From an uncultured Oscillospiraceae bacterium (GTDB lineage: Bacteria; Bacillota; Clostridia; Oscillospirales; Oscillospiraceae), in assembly GCA_947588605.1 (NCBI GenBank), contig CANPYK010000003.1, forward strand, positions 1 through 64,000: 64,000 bases of DNA, read 5' to 3'. Positions 40,549 to 49,533 of this stretch are shown in pieces. Position numbers and translations under genes: made by a program. Under the pieces are notes generated by a model. It did no database searches. It saw nothing but the letters and a program-made list of their open reading frames with translations, and was not told where the DNA came from. How positions within the stretch are numbered: position 1 is the stretch's first letter; each line of letters opens with the position of its first letter.

Positions 40549-43487
40549 GTCCGCTCCCCCCTGTCCTTTTGCTCCAGAAGCCGCCCCAGCAGGGCCCGGA
40601 CGGCGTCCATGTCGATGGGCTTGCCCAGGTGTCCGTCCATGCCGGCGTCCATGGCGCGGCGCACGTCCTCGGCGAAGGTGTTGGCGGTCATGGCCACGAT
40701 GGGGATGGTCCCGGCCTCCGGGTGGGACCCGGCGCGGATGGCCGCCGTGGCCTCGTAGCCGTTCATGACGGGCATCTGCACGTCCATGAGGATCATGTCG
40801 TAGGTCCCGGGGGCCGAGGCGTTGAAGGCCTTCACCGCCTCGGCGCCGTTGGAGACAAGGTCGCACTCCGCGCCCTCCAGGGACAGCATCTCCGACAAAA
40901 TCTCCGCGTTGAGCTCGTTGTCCTCCGCCGCCAGGAACCGCCGGCCCTTCAGCGCCGCCGGGGCGGCAGCAGGCTCCGGGACGGGGACCTCCTGGGCCTC
41001 AAAGAGCGGACGGATCGTGTCGAAGAAGGTGGAGGCGAAGAAGGGCTTGGGCATGAAGGCGTTGATGCCCGCCGCCCGGGCCTCCTCCTCGATATCCGCC
41101 CAGTCGTAGCTGGTGAGCACCAGAATGGGCACCTGCCCGCCGATGCGCTCCCGGATCTGCCGCGCCGCCTCCACGCCGGAGAGATCCGGCATTTTCCAGT
41201 CAAGCAGGATGACGTCGAAGCCCTCTCCGGCCCCGTGGGCCGCCAAAGCGGCCTCCACCGCCGGGACGCCGCCGGCGGCGCATGCCACCTCCACGCCGGT
41301 GTCCCGCAGGGTCTCCCGGATGCCGGAAAGCACGTCCTCCTCGTCGTCCGCCACCAGCATACGGCTGATCTTGTGCCGGTACCACCCGTCGCCGCCGGCC
41401 TCCTCGGGGGTGGCAAAGGACAGCTCCACGGTGAAGAGGGACCCCTCTCCCAGCTTGCTCTCCACCTGGATGATGCCGCCCATCAGGTCCACCAGGTTCT
41501 TGGTGATGGCCATGCCCAGGCCCGTGCCCTGGATGGTGTTGGTGACGGAGTTCACCTCTCTGGCGAAGGGGGAGAACACCTCCCCCAAAAAGTTCTCGCT
41601 CATGCCGATGCCGTTGTCCCGGACGTCGAAGCGCAGCTTGGCGTACTGGGGGGCGGGGGAGGGGAGATCCGTTACCGTGAACTCGATCTTCCCGCCCTGG
41701 GGCGTGTACTTGATGGCGTTGGAGAGGAGATTGATGAGGATCTGGTTGAGCCGCAGCTTGTCGCCCATCAGCGTCTCCGGCGGGGAGCCCTTGAGATGGG
41801 TGGTGAAGCTCTGGCCCTTGGCCTTGGCCTGGGGGGTCAGGATGATGCTCAGCTCCGCCAGAAGCTCCGGGAGGCTGAAGGCGGCGATGTTCAGGTTCGT
41901 CTTGCCGCTTTCGATCTTGCTCATGTCCAGCACGTCGTTGATGAGGCTCAGAAGGTGCCGGCTGGAGGCGGCGATCTTGCGGGTGTACTCCCGGACCTTC
42001 TCCGGCTTGTCCGCGTCCCGCTCCAGAAGGGCCGAGAAGCCCACGATGGCGTTCATGGGGGTGCGGATGTCGTGGGACATATTGGAGAGAAAGTTGGACT
42101 TGGCCTCGTTGGCGCTTTTGGCCGCGTCCAGGGCCTCCTGAAGGTTGGCGTTCATCTGCCGCTCCTGGGTGCGGTCGGACATGACGAAGACGAACTTGTC
42201 CGCCTCCTCCACCATAAGCCTGTAGACCGCCATCCGGTACCACCGCCGCTCGCCGCTTTGCTGGTGGCGGTAGGCGCAGGCCCGGCGCAGACTGCCGCCC
42301 GCGGGGATGGCCAGGAGCTCGTCCTTGGGGATGAACACGTCCCCGTCCACGGCGCACGTTCCCAGCACCCGGATATCCGCCGCCGCGTCCTCGGCCTTCA
42401 CGCCCAACAGCCGCTCCACATTGGGGCTCAGGTAATCCACCCGCATGGCGTTCACGTCGAACATCAGGAAGATATCGTCCAGCGACCGGGACACCGCGTC
42501 GAACATCATCTCCCGGTACTGAAGCTCCAGCCTGTTTTTCCTGGACTGCCGGTGCGCCCGCACCAGCACCAGGATGAGCGCTCCCGCCCCCAGCAGGAGG
42601 AAGATCGCCACCAGCATCTTGACGGTGGTCTCCTGGACCGTGAGGAACCCGGCGCTCACGACGCTCTGGGGGACCACGGACAGGAGCATGTAGTCCTGGT
42701 AGCCCAGGTACTCATAGAAGATCACGTTCTCCTCATCGCCGATGGAGCAGTTGACGAGCCCGGAGGCCCGGGCCTCCCAGTCGGCGCGCATGGACCGCAG
42801 GTCCCCGTCCTCCAGGTCCGAGGCCCCGTCCAGATATTTAAGGTAGTTGCTGAACACGCTCCCCCCGGCCTGAGTGGACAGGAGGACGGTCCCGTCGGCG
42901 TGGATGACGAAGCACCTGGCCTGGCCGTTGAAAGCGTCCACCCGCAGGTCGGCGGCCAGGTCCTCGTTTGTGTAGCACATGGCGATGGCGTCAAAGCCGA
43001 ATCCCTCGTACTCCATGTGCCGCTCCGGCTTCACGGCGAAGACCGTCACCTCCGTCCCGTCGGGGAGGCGTTCCCCGGCCATGGAGGCATAGCCCTGGAC
43101 CATCAGCCTGTCCCAGGCCCCGGAGAGGGTGAAGGGCGCCGTCTCCCCGGCGATGTTCATCCCCTCGCCGCTCTCGGAGATAAAATAGAAGTCCGTGAAC
43201 CTCCAGTGGTTCTGCTTGGGGAGGATGTATTCGTCGGCGATCTGGCGGGTCACCTCGCCCTCCCGCTCGAAATACTGGCCCCAGTTGGTCAGAAGCCCCC
43301 AGTTGCGCTCGATGAAGGCGCTGAAGGTCCTGTTCACCTGGCCATAGATCTCCCCCAGGTGGTCGGTGCTGTCGGCGTAGATCTTCTCGGAGATGAAGCG
43401 AAAATAGAAAACGCCGATGAGCACGCTGGCAATGAGCACCGCGCACACCGCCAATACCGGCCAAAATCTCCAAAACCGCTTTTTCAT
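40545..43487 (-). CDS. hybrid sensor histidine kinase with two receiver domains
   Basis: A 980-residue membrane kinase. Helix 1 is at about 5-28, an extracytoplasmic Cache-like sensor at 30-285, and helix 2 near 290-315. A PAS-like domain (330-440) precedes HisKA with FLSNMSHDIRTPMNA (His near 472) and the HATPase with NLLSNAIKY near 590 and later DNGIGMS and GTGLGMAI. Two receivers follow: the first with DDEED near 714 and phospho-acceptor in LLDWKMPDLSG near 764, the second with AEDNELN and LMDVQMPVMNGYE near 900. No DNA-binding output is present, so a separate HPt or regulator is needed. Start ATG 43487 follows GGGGGGAGA. Confidence 0.93.
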   Translation of the reverse strand: MKKRFWRFWPVLAVCAVLIASVLIGVFYFRFISEKIYADSTDHLGEIYGQVNRTFSAFIERNWGLLTNWGQYFEREGEVTRQIADEYILPKQNHWRFTDFYFISESGEGMNIAGETAPFTLSGAWDRLMVQGYASMAGERLPDGTEVTVFAVKPERHMEYEGFGFDAIAMCYTNEDLAADLRVDAFNGQARCFVIHADGTVLLSTQAGGSVFSNYLKYLDGASDLEDGDLRSMRADWEARASGLVNCSIGDEENVIFYEYLGYQDYMLLSVVPQSVVSAGFLTVQETTVKMLVAIFLLLGAGALILVLVRAHRQSRKNRLELQYREMMFDAVSRSLDDIFLMFDVNAMRVDYLSPNVERLLGVKAEDAAADIRVLGTCAVDGDVFIPKDELLAIPAGGSLRRACAYRHQQSGERRWYRMAVYRLMVEEADKFVFVMSDRTQERQMNANLQEALDAAKSANEAKSNFLSNMSHDIRTPMNAIVGFSALLERDADKPEKVREYTRKIAASSRHLLSLINDVLDMSKIESGKTNLNIAAFSLPELLAELSIILTPQAKAKGQSFTTHLKGSPPETLMGDKLRLNQILINLLSNAIKYTPQGGKIEFTVTDLPSPAPQYAKLRFDVRDNGIGMSENFLGEVFSPFAREVNSVTNTIQGTGLGMAITKNLVDLMGGIIQVESKLGEGSLFTVELSFATPEEAGGDGWYRHKISRMLVADDEEDVLSGIRETLRDTGVEVACAAGGVPAVEAALAAHGAGEGFDVILLDWKMPDLSGVEAARQIRERIGGQVPILVLTSYDWADIEEEARAAGINAFMPKPFFASTFFDTIRPLFEAQEVPVPEPAAAPAALKGRRFLAAEDNELNAEILSEMLSLEGAECDLVSNGAEAVKAFNASAPGTYDMILMDVQMPVMNGYEATAAIRAGSHPEAGTIPIVAMTANTFAEDVRRAMDAGMDGHLGKPIDMDAVRALLGRLLEQKDRGERT

Positions 43488-43521
43488 GCGCCGCGTCTCC
43501 CCCCTAAAATTCCTTTCCCCC

Positions 43522-43550
43522 AGTTTACCACACCCCATCCGGGAAAGCAA
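43522..43550 (-). promoter_or_regulatory. promoter of the hybrid kinase operon
   Basis: Minus strand TTGCTT (43550-43545), 17-nt spacer, TAAACT (43527-43522); about 35 nt before the kinase start codon. Confidence 0.5.
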
Positions 43551-43599
43551 GGAAAAACGAATCGACGCGGAAAGAGGGAACCGGTATGCCGCGGCAGGG

Positions 43600-43784
43600 G
43601 AGGGGAGGACGAAGGACGGGGGGACGGGCGGGTTTGGAACCCGCCCCTACAAGCAAAATGGGAGGCAATTACATAACAACAACATGGGAGGTTATCGAAA
43701 CGTGGGCCGCCGTGGGCGGCGGCCCGTACGGTGTTGATTGAACGCAATTTAAAACCGTAGGGGCGGGTTCCAAACCCGCCCGTG
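43600..43784. repeat. array of variable-stem palindromes, island 3
   Basis: Three hairpins of the same family as 33018-33387: GGGTT/AACCC type at 43625-43650 and 43757-43784, and CCGCCG/CGGCGG type at 43704-43729, joined by spacers such as GGTTATCGAAACGTG. They occupy the 583-nt gap between the kinase and the GH43 gene together with the repeat at 43838 and a CCGGTTCCGATAAATCGCAC tract present twice (43803 and 43891). Confidence 0.85.
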
Positions 43785-43837
43785 CCGCGTTTGCGCGACA
43801 GACCGGTTCCGATAAATCGCACCACTCCGGTCTTAGT

Positions 43838-43887
43838 GCCCCCTCCTCGTAGGAGGGGGGCAGGGGGGGAAGCGAGCGTTGGATGAC
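43838..43887 (+). repeat. 49-nt dispersed repeat, copy 4
   Basis: Same unit as 25704 with one extra G and one substitution (CGTTGGATGAC). Confidence 0.88.
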
Positions 43888-44000
43888 AGACCGGTTCCGA
43901 TAAATCGCACCCGCCCCCGTCACGTTAGCCCCTCCCAGGTCGGGGACCGCGGGGGAAACGCGGACCTCGGAATTTTTTGTGAGAAATGCCCATTCTTTCC

Positions 44001-44028
44001 TTGACAATAAACTAGTTTATTGTATAAT
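44001..44028 (+). promoter_or_regulatory. promoter with a perfect palindrome as its spacer
   Basis: TTGACA (44001-44006) and TATAAT (44023-44028) with a 16-nt spacer. The whole spacer, 44007-44022, is the perfect palindrome AATAAACTAGTTTATT. A repressor binding there would cover both boxes. The AGTTTATT/AATAAACT arms resemble ROK/XylR-type sites. Confidence 0.8.
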
Positions 44029-44070
44029 AAAATAAATATCCCCGGAATCTATCATAGGGAGGATAAGAAC

Positions 44071-45612
44071 ATGAGGATGAAAAAAGCTCTGACGCTGGTC
44101 CTGGCGGCGGCGCTGGCCGTGACGTGCCTTGCCGGCTGTGGAGAGGAGGCAAATGAAGTGAAGCCTGTTGAGATCGCCAAGTCCGTGGGCAACCCCCTGG
44201 TGGGCTTTGACGGCGACGGGAACCTGACCTACGGCGGCGACCCCTCCACCCTGGTGGTGGGGGACACCCTGTACCTCTATGTGGGCCACGACGTGTCCAC
44301 CGCCGAGGCGTACAACATCCCGGAGTACCTTTGCTACTCCACCAAGGACCTGCAAAACTGGACCTATGAGGGCGTGATCCTGCGGATGAAGGACGTGAGC
44401 TGGGCCACCGCCGACGCGGCCTGGGCCGGCCAGTGCGCGGAGCACGTGGACCCCGCCACCGGCAAGACCATGTACTACTTCTACTACTGCTCCTGGGACA
44501 AGACCGACTCCGGCAAGCAGTCCATCGGCGTGGCGGTGTCGGAGAGCCCCACCGGGCCCTTCACGGACATCGGTGAGCCTCTGGTGAAGGGCTCCTTCAC
44601 CACCGACGAGACCTCCGCCTGGAACGACATCGACCCCACCGTCTGGATCGAGACGGGGGACGACGGCGTGGAGCACCGGTATCTTTGCTGGGGCAACAAC
44701 AAGGTCTACATATGCGAACTCAATGAGGACATGGTCTCCGTCAAGGATGTGAACGGCGACGGCCGGATCACCTTCGGCAAGGACGTGTTGGGCAAGGCCC
44801 GTCCCGACTCCTACACCGAGGCCCCCTGGCTCTACCGCCGGAGGGATGAAAACGGCAAGCCTTACGGCGACTACTATCTCTTCTACGCCTTAGGCTGGCG
44901 GGAGAACATGGCCGTCGCCCGTCTGGACGGCACGGACCTCCTCCACGACTATTTCGTCACCGACAGCAAGATCATGTTCGCCTCCGCCACATCCAACACC
45001 AACCACATGGCGGTCTTCGACTTCCTGGGCAAGACCTGGTTCATCTACCACAACGGCTCCCTGCCCCGCGGCTCCGGCTTCCGCAGGGTCGCCTGCATCG
45101 AGGAGCTCCACTTTAACGACGACGGCACCGTCCAGTTCATGGAGGAGACGGCCGCCGGCCCCTTCGGCACCGTTTCCACCCTTACAAGCCAGAATGGCGA
45201 CGCCCTCCAGCACGCCCACTTCATCAACTCCAACATGGACGCCGACTACCCCTACAAGGACGTGGCCCTGGGCTCCGGCCTTGCCGACACCGTGGAGCTG
45301 GACGGCCAGTGGGTCATCAAGCAGGGCAAGGCCGACAAGAGCGACGTCTACGGCGTGTCCATCGAGTCCCAGAACAAGGCGGGCCTCTACGTCACAGTCT
45401 CCGAGGACAAGGTGGTCCTCGCCCAGGATTGGGACGGCAGGCAGGCCGAGGCCCAGACCTTCAAGACCTACACCGGCCTCTCCGGCGAGGGCGTGAGCTT
45501 TGAGTCCGTGACGAAGCCCGGCATGTACCTGACGCTGAAGGACGGCGCTCTCACCCTCACCGACGGGAAGGACGCCAAGGCCGCCAGCTTCACCGTCGCC
45601 ACGGTGGAGTGA
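44071..45612 (+). CDS. lipid-anchored GH43 arabinan/xylan-type glycosidase
   Basis: A 513-residue lipoprotein (lipobox CLAGC near residue 22). The five-bladed GH43 propeller carries the three acids: YGGDPSTL (base Asp), NDIDPTVW (pKa-modulating Asp) and YTEAPWLY (acid Glu). From about residue 400 a beta-trefoil-like AbfB module follows (LQHAHFINSNMDADYPY to the end), often binding arabinofuranose side chains. It is therefore most likely an alpha-L-arabinofuranosidase or beta-xylosidase acting at the cell surface. Start ATG 44071 follows GGGAGGATAAG. It is the first gene of an operon with the arabinanase at 45686, controlled by the palindrome at 44007. Confidence 0.87.
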   Translation: MRMKKALTLVLAAALAVTCLAGCGEEANEVKPVEIAKSVGNPLVGFDGDGNLTYGGDPSTLVVGDTLYLYVGHDVSTAEAYNIPEYLCYSTKDLQNWTYEGVILRMKDVSWATADAAWAGQCAEHVDPATGKTMYYFYYCSWDKTDSGKQSIGVAVSESPTGPFTDIGEPLVKGSFTTDETSAWNDIDPTVWIETGDDGVEHRYLCWGNNKVYICELNEDMVSVKDVNGDGRITFGKDVLGKARPDSYTEAPWLYRRRDENGKPYGDYYLFYALGWRENMAVARLDGTDLLHDYFVTDSKIMFASATSNTNHMAVFDFLGKTWFIYHNGSLPRGSGFRRVACIEELHFNDDGTVQFMEETAAGPFGTVSTLTSQNGDALQHAHFINSNMDADYPYKDVALGSGLADTVELDGQWVIKQGKADKSDVYGVSIESQNKAGLYVTVSEDKVVLAQDWDGRQAEAQTFKTYTGLSGEGVSFESVTKPGMYLTLKDGALTLTDGKDAKAASFTVATVE

Positions 45613-45685
45613 GGCCCGGTCCCTTCGGAAAATCGATCATGGCCCCCGTAAGCCTTCCAAATTTTTATTGAAAAGGAGAACCGTT

Positions 45686-47257
45686 ATGAAGAAACGAGCG
45701 CTTTCCCTGGCCCTGGCGCTGCTCCTGGTCGTCTCCCTGGCGGCCGCCTGCGGCGAGAAGGAGCCTGATTACGACTTCAATGTGGACCTGTCCGGCATCG
45801 CCACGAAGAACATCTCCTCCCCCGGCGTCGGCGTTCACGACCCGTCCATCCTGCGGGTGGGGGACACCTATTATATCTACGGCTCCCACATGGACTCCGC
45901 CAGGAGCGAGGATCTCTTGACCTGGAAGCGCATGAGCGCCGGCATCAACAAGAACAACACCATCTACGGCGGTATCTATGACAAGTATGACGAGGCGTTT
46001 GCCTTCGCCGGCAGCCCCACCAGCGCCGTCCCCACGGACGACGCCGACCGCGGCGGGGCCGAGCACGTCTGGGCCCCGGACGTGAAGTACAACGAGAACC
46101 TGGGCAAGTACGTGATGTACTACTGCACCAGCTCCACCTGGAACGCCTCCAACCTGTGCTACGCCACCTGCGACACCCCGGACGGGAAGTTTGAGTGGCA
46201 GGGCGGCCTCATCTACTCCGGCTTCAACTACGAGACCCTGAGCGCCACCAACGTGGTGGAGGTGGTGGGGGAGGAGCAGGCCAAGGCCTACATCAAGCCC
46301 AACGCCGACGGCGACGGCGAGTACCGCTTCGACGACTACCCCAACGCCATCGACCCCACCCTCTTCACCGATGAAAACGGCAACGACTGGCTGGTCTACG
46401 GGTCCTGGTCCGGCGGCATCTTCCTTCTGGAGGTGGACGAGCAGACCGGCAAGGTCATCTACCCCGAGGCCGACCCGGAGAACGACGTGGACCCCTACTT
46501 CGGCAAGCGCATCGCCGGCGGCGGCCACGAGTCCATGGAGGCTCCCTACATCCTCTATGACAAGGGCACCGATTTCTACTACCTCTACGTCTCCTACGGC
46601 GGCCTCCAGCAGCAGAAAGGCTACCAGATCCGCGTCTTCCGCAGCGAGAACCCCGACGGGCCCTACGTGGACATGAAGGGCCAGACCCTGGGCCCGGATC
46701 TCGGCCTGACGGCCCAGACCTACTACGCCCTGAAGCTCTCCGGCAACTATCAGATGCCCAGCAACCCCGAGGGCTACATGGCCACCGGCCACAACTCCGT
46801 CTTCATCGACGAGGACGGCAAGCACTACATCGTCTATCACACCCGCTTTGAGATGCGCGGCGAGACGCACTCTCCCCGCGTCCACCAGTTCCTCTACAAC
46901 GCCGACGGCTGGCCCTGCATGCTCCCGTACCAGACCCAGGGCGAGACCGTGAGTGAGACGGGTTATAAGGAGGACGAGGTGGCGGGCCGCTACTTCTACA
47001 TCAACCAGGGCACCGGCATCGACGCCGAGATCGCCCGCCCGCAGATCATCTACCTCAACAAGGGCGGCAAGGTCAAGACCGCCGACGCCGAAGGCACCTG
47101 GTCCATGGATAAAGGGAGCTACACCGTCACCATCAAGATCGGCGAGACGGAGTACAAGGGCGTCTTCTGCGCCATGAAGGACGAGGCCGGCACCGACTGC
47201 ATGACCTTCTCCGCCGTGGGCAAGAACGAGAGCATCTGGGGAGTCAAATATGCCTAA
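45686..47257 (+). CDS. lipid-anchored GH43 endo-arabinanase-type enzyme
   Basis: A 523-residue lipoprotein (lipobox SLAAAC). The catalytic propeller contains GVHDPSILRVGDTYYIYG (base Asp), YPNAIDPTLF (second Asp) and GHESMEAPYILY (acid Glu). It also has the arabinanase-type 'ATGHNSVFIDEDGKHYIVYH' and 'HSPRVHQFLYNADGWP'. A C-terminal beta-barrel domain from about residue 430 matches the extra domain of long Abn2-type alpha-1,5-L-arabinanases. It probably cuts arabinan backbone at the surface. Start ATG 45686 follows GAAAAGGAGAA. It overlaps the next small gene by 8 nt. Confidence 0.9.
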   Translation: MKKRALSLALALLLVVSLAAACGEKEPDYDFNVDLSGIATKNISSPGVGVHDPSILRVGDTYYIYGSHMDSARSEDLLTWKRMSAGINKNNTIYGGIYDKYDEAFAFAGSPTSAVPTDDADRGGAEHVWAPDVKYNENLGKYVMYYCTSSTWNASNLCYATCDTPDGKFEWQGGLIYSGFNYETLSATNVVEVVGEEQAKAYIKPNADGDGEYRFDDYPNAIDPTLFTDENGNDWLVYGSWSGGIFLLEVDEQTGKVIYPEADPENDVDPYFGKRIAGGGHESMEAPYILYDKGTDFYYLYVSYGGLQQQKGYQIRVFRSENPDGPYVDMKGQTLGPDLGLTAQTYYALKLSGNYQMPSNPEGYMATGHNSVFIDEDGKHYIVYHTRFEMRGETHSPRVHQFLYNADGWPCMLPYQTQGETVSETGYKEDEVAGRYFYINQGTGIDAEIARPQIIYLNKGGKVKTADAEGTWSMDKGSYTVTIKIGETEYKGVFCAMKDEAGTDCMTFSAVGKNESIWGVKYA

Positions 47258-47558
47258 ACGACCCAGGGGTGAGAAGCGGCCGCCCCGGCCTGGCTTCCGC
47301 CGCCGGCCCAACAGCTACTACGGCAATATGACCCGCAAGCAGATCGCCCTGGACACCGCCAAGACCGGTGCCCAGTGGGTGACCTTCACCGCCCTCATCT
47401 TCGTCTACTGGATGGCCATGCTCCTCTTGGCCAGCCTCTTCCTCCTCCACATCTGGGAGGTCAAGTTCATCCAGCTCGTCATCTACGCCGTCATCCTCAC
47501 CGTCATCAGCTCCGTCGTCTACGCCATCGTGCTGGTGCACAGGAAATTTTACTATTAA
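47250..47558 (+). CDS. small two-helix membrane protein
   Basis: A 102-residue protein with a very basic, proline-rich N-terminus (PKRPRGEKRPPRPGFRRR) and two hydrophobic helices at about 43-68 and 71-96. No family is recognised. It begins inside the end of the arabinanase gene (8-nt overlap), with no separate strong ribosome site, so it is translationally coupled. The basic leader would stay in the cytoplasm, giving both ends inside. Confidence 0.65.
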   Translation: MPKRPRGEKRPPRPGFRRRPNSYYGNMTRKQIALDTAKTGAQWVTFTALIFVYWMAMLLLASLFLLHIWEVKFIQLVIYAVILTVISSVVYAIVLVHRKFYY

Positions 47559-47565
47559 AACTGGC

Positions 47566-47744
47566 TTGGAAGGCCGCGTTGCGGCCTTCCAATGCCAAGG
47601 GGAAACGTGCGAAACCCCCGGTGTGAATTCTGCGGAATTCACGCCGGGGGTTTCTGCTGTTTTGCTCCGCGCACGGTCCCTTCGGGACCGCACACTCCGC
47701 AAAACAAAAGGTATTTTTTCCGACGTACATGCCGCCGGAAAAAA
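47566..47744 (+). repeat. structured dispersed element, copy C
   Basis: Four hairpins as in 4322 and 20931. H1 has GGAAGGCC/GGCCTTCC. The GGAAACGTGC linker is followed by H2, a 20-bp stem with a C(TGCG)G cap. H3 has outer arms GTTTTGC/GCAAAAC and core GCACGGTCCC/GGGACCGC, and H4 is the invariant TTTTTTCCG..CGGAAAAAA. It starts 8 nt after the small membrane protein gene and may serve as its terminator. Confidence 0.88.
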
Positions 47745-47761
47745 TGGCTCGATGGGGGGCC

Positions 47762-48130
47762 GTAGGGGTCGCCGTCCCCGGCGACCCGCCCCCCGTCTAT
47801 TGACACGTTCCGAACACCGCCGTACGGGCCGCTGCCCACAGCGGCCCATGCCCGCGATAACCGGCATGTACTGTTTAATCGGAACCGTGCCCGTCATGCA
47901 GCGTGGCACGGGCGGGTTTAGAACCCGCCCCTACGGGGGATGCGGAAGGTTATCCCATTTAACCGACACCGGAGGTCATCGAAACGCGGGTCGCCGGGGA
48001 CGGCGACCCCTACGGCGTTTAAAGGAAGCAATCCTAACCCTGCAACGCGGGCCGCCGTGGGCGGCGGCCCGTACGGCGTTGATGGAAGGTAATATGGAAA
48101 ATGTAGGGGCGGACCCATGTGTCCGCCCGT
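47762..48130. repeat. array of variable-stem palindromes, island 4
   Basis: Six hairpins in a row: TCGCCG type at 47762 and 47986, CCGC(T/C)G type at 47822 and 48048, GGGTT/AACCC type at 47907, and a GGACCC/GTGTCC type at 48103. The spacers CGTCTATTGACACG..GAACACCGC and GGAAGGTTATCCCATTTAACC with ACCGACACCGG also occur, inverted, in island 1. No gene lies in 47559-48257. Confidence 0.88.
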
Positions 48131-48191
48131 CCCCCGTCCCCGCCGCAGCGGGCAAATCAAAACCTGCGGCGAAGCCGCAACCATTTAAAAA

Positions 48192-48241
48192 GCCCCCTCC
48201 TCGTAGGAGGGGGGCAGGGGGGAAGCGAGCGTGGGATGACG
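48192..48241 (+). repeat. 49-nt dispersed repeat, copy 5
   Basis: Identical over its core to 25704 (AGCCCCCTCCTCG... to ...GTGGGATGAC). Confidence 0.9.
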
Positions 48242-48257
48242 GCGGGGGTATCGAGAT

Positions 48258-49532
48258 TTACCGCACCCTATACACCCTCACCCCGTGGGCGGGGATGGGG
48301 GCGGCGTTGGTGCAGGGCTCGCCGGTGAGGAGGTCTTGGAGGGGGGTCGCAGGGGGGTCGCAGGGGGGCAGGAAGGGGGTCGGAGAGAGGGGCAGAGGGG
48401 TGTCGGAGAGGTTGAAGAGGGCCAGGGTGAGGGCGTCGCCGTCGGTGGACTGCCAGACGGCGCTTTTTTCGTCGCGGCTCACCTGCCGGGGGACGGCGGT
48501 GGGGGACTGGAGGGCCAGGAGGGCGGGGTTCGTGATCAGCGCCAGCGTCTCCGGATCCAGCTTCGTCAGCTCCGCGCCCAGCATCAAAGGGGAGCGGAAG
48601 AGGCACCAGAGGGCCATCATCGCGGCCTGCTCGTCCCGGGTGAAGTTGGTGAGCCGCTCCTGCCCGAAGCCCCGTCCCACGGTCCCCAGGGGGAGCATGT
48701 CGCAGTCAGGCCAGCAGCCGGGGCCGCCCACGTACTGCCACCGCTCGCAAAAGTCGAACATATGCTTTAAGGCCGGCCAGCTGTCCCAAAAGTCGTCGGT
48801 GATGCGCCACATATTGGCGTACCGGCAGTAGTGCCACGCCTTGTCCAGGAGCGCGGGCCCGGGGGAGAGGCTCAGGACCATGGGCCGGCCGGCCTTGTCG
48901 ATGGCGCGGGCGATCATCTCCACCTCGTGGCGGCCCATGTAGGGACGGTCAGCGAAGGCGTGGGTGTTGCAGATGTCGTCCACCTTCAGGAAATCCACCC
49001 CCCAGGCGGCGTAGAGGGAGACGACGGAGTCGTAGTACGCCTGGCTTTCGGGCCTGTCCCGCAGGCCGTACATGTCCGGGTCCCAGTCGCACACGGACAG
49101 GGGGTCGGCGATCTCGTCGCAGGTAATATCTGTGCCGTAGACCGGCAGGTGCCGGTGGGCGGCGTCCCGGGGAAGGCCGCGCATGATGTGGATCCCGAAT
49201 TTCAGGCCCAGGGAGTGAATATACTCAGCCAAAGGGCCAAACCCCCGGCCCTCCGTGCTGGAGGGGAACCGGGCCGGGTCGGGCCAGAAGCGCCCGTATT
49301 CGTCCATCACCCGTCCGCCGAAGGGGATGTACTGGTATTCGTCCCGGCGGGTCCCGGCGTCGGTGGCGTACCACTGGATGTCCACCACCACGTACTCGTA
49401 GCCGGCGCTTTTCAGGTGCTTGGCCATAAATTCCGCGTTTTTCCGCACGTCCGCCTCGGTGACGGCGGTGTCGTAATAGTCGTAGCTGTTCCAGCCCCTG
49501 GGCGGGGTGGGGGCGAAGGTGTTCTTGTCCAT
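48258..49532 (-). CDS. GH27-family glycoside hydrolase (alpha-galactosidase type)
   Basis: A 424-residue cytoplasmic enzyme without signal peptide. The GH27 TIM barrel begins PPRGWNSYDYYDTAVTEADV and has GYEYVVVDIQWY, GLKFGIHIMRG, the nucleophile in VDFLKVDDIC and the acid/base in WRITDDFWDSW. A C-terminal beta domain with 'LTLALFNLSDTPLPLSP' completes it. GH27 also includes beta-L-arabinopyranosidases, plausible here because its operon partner is an arabinanase-like GH43; the sugar is not settled. Start ATG 49532 is one base from the stop of the GH43 gene upstream. Transcribed from the promoter at 51025. Confidence 0.9.
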   Translation of the reverse strand: MDKNTFAPTPPRGWNSYDYYDTAVTEADVRKNAEFMAKHLKSAGYEYVVVDIQWYATDAGTRRDEYQYIPFGGRVMDEYGRFWPDPARFPSSTEGRGFGPLAEYIHSLGLKFGIHIMRGLPRDAAHRHLPVYGTDITCDEIADPLSVCDWDPDMYGLRDRPESQAYYDSVVSLYAAWGVDFLKVDDICNTHAFADRPYMGRHEVEMIARAIDKAGRPMVLSLSPGPALLDKAWHYCRYANMWRITDDFWDSWPALKHMFDFCERWQYVGGPGCWPDCDMLPLGTVGRGFGQERLTNFTRDEQAAMMALWCLFRSPLMLGAELTKLDPETLALITNPALLALQSPTAVPRQVSRDEKSAVWQSTDGDALTLALFNLSDTPLPLSPTPFLPPCDPPATPLQDLLTGEPCTNAAPIPAHGVRVYRVR

Positions 49533-49533
49533 G

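Noticed and set aside
40569..43676. A 1,035-codon open frame on the plus strand opposite the hybrid kinase
   Set aside because: The kinase on the minus strand has every expected motif. The opposing frame is a codon-bias shadow with no recognisable domain.
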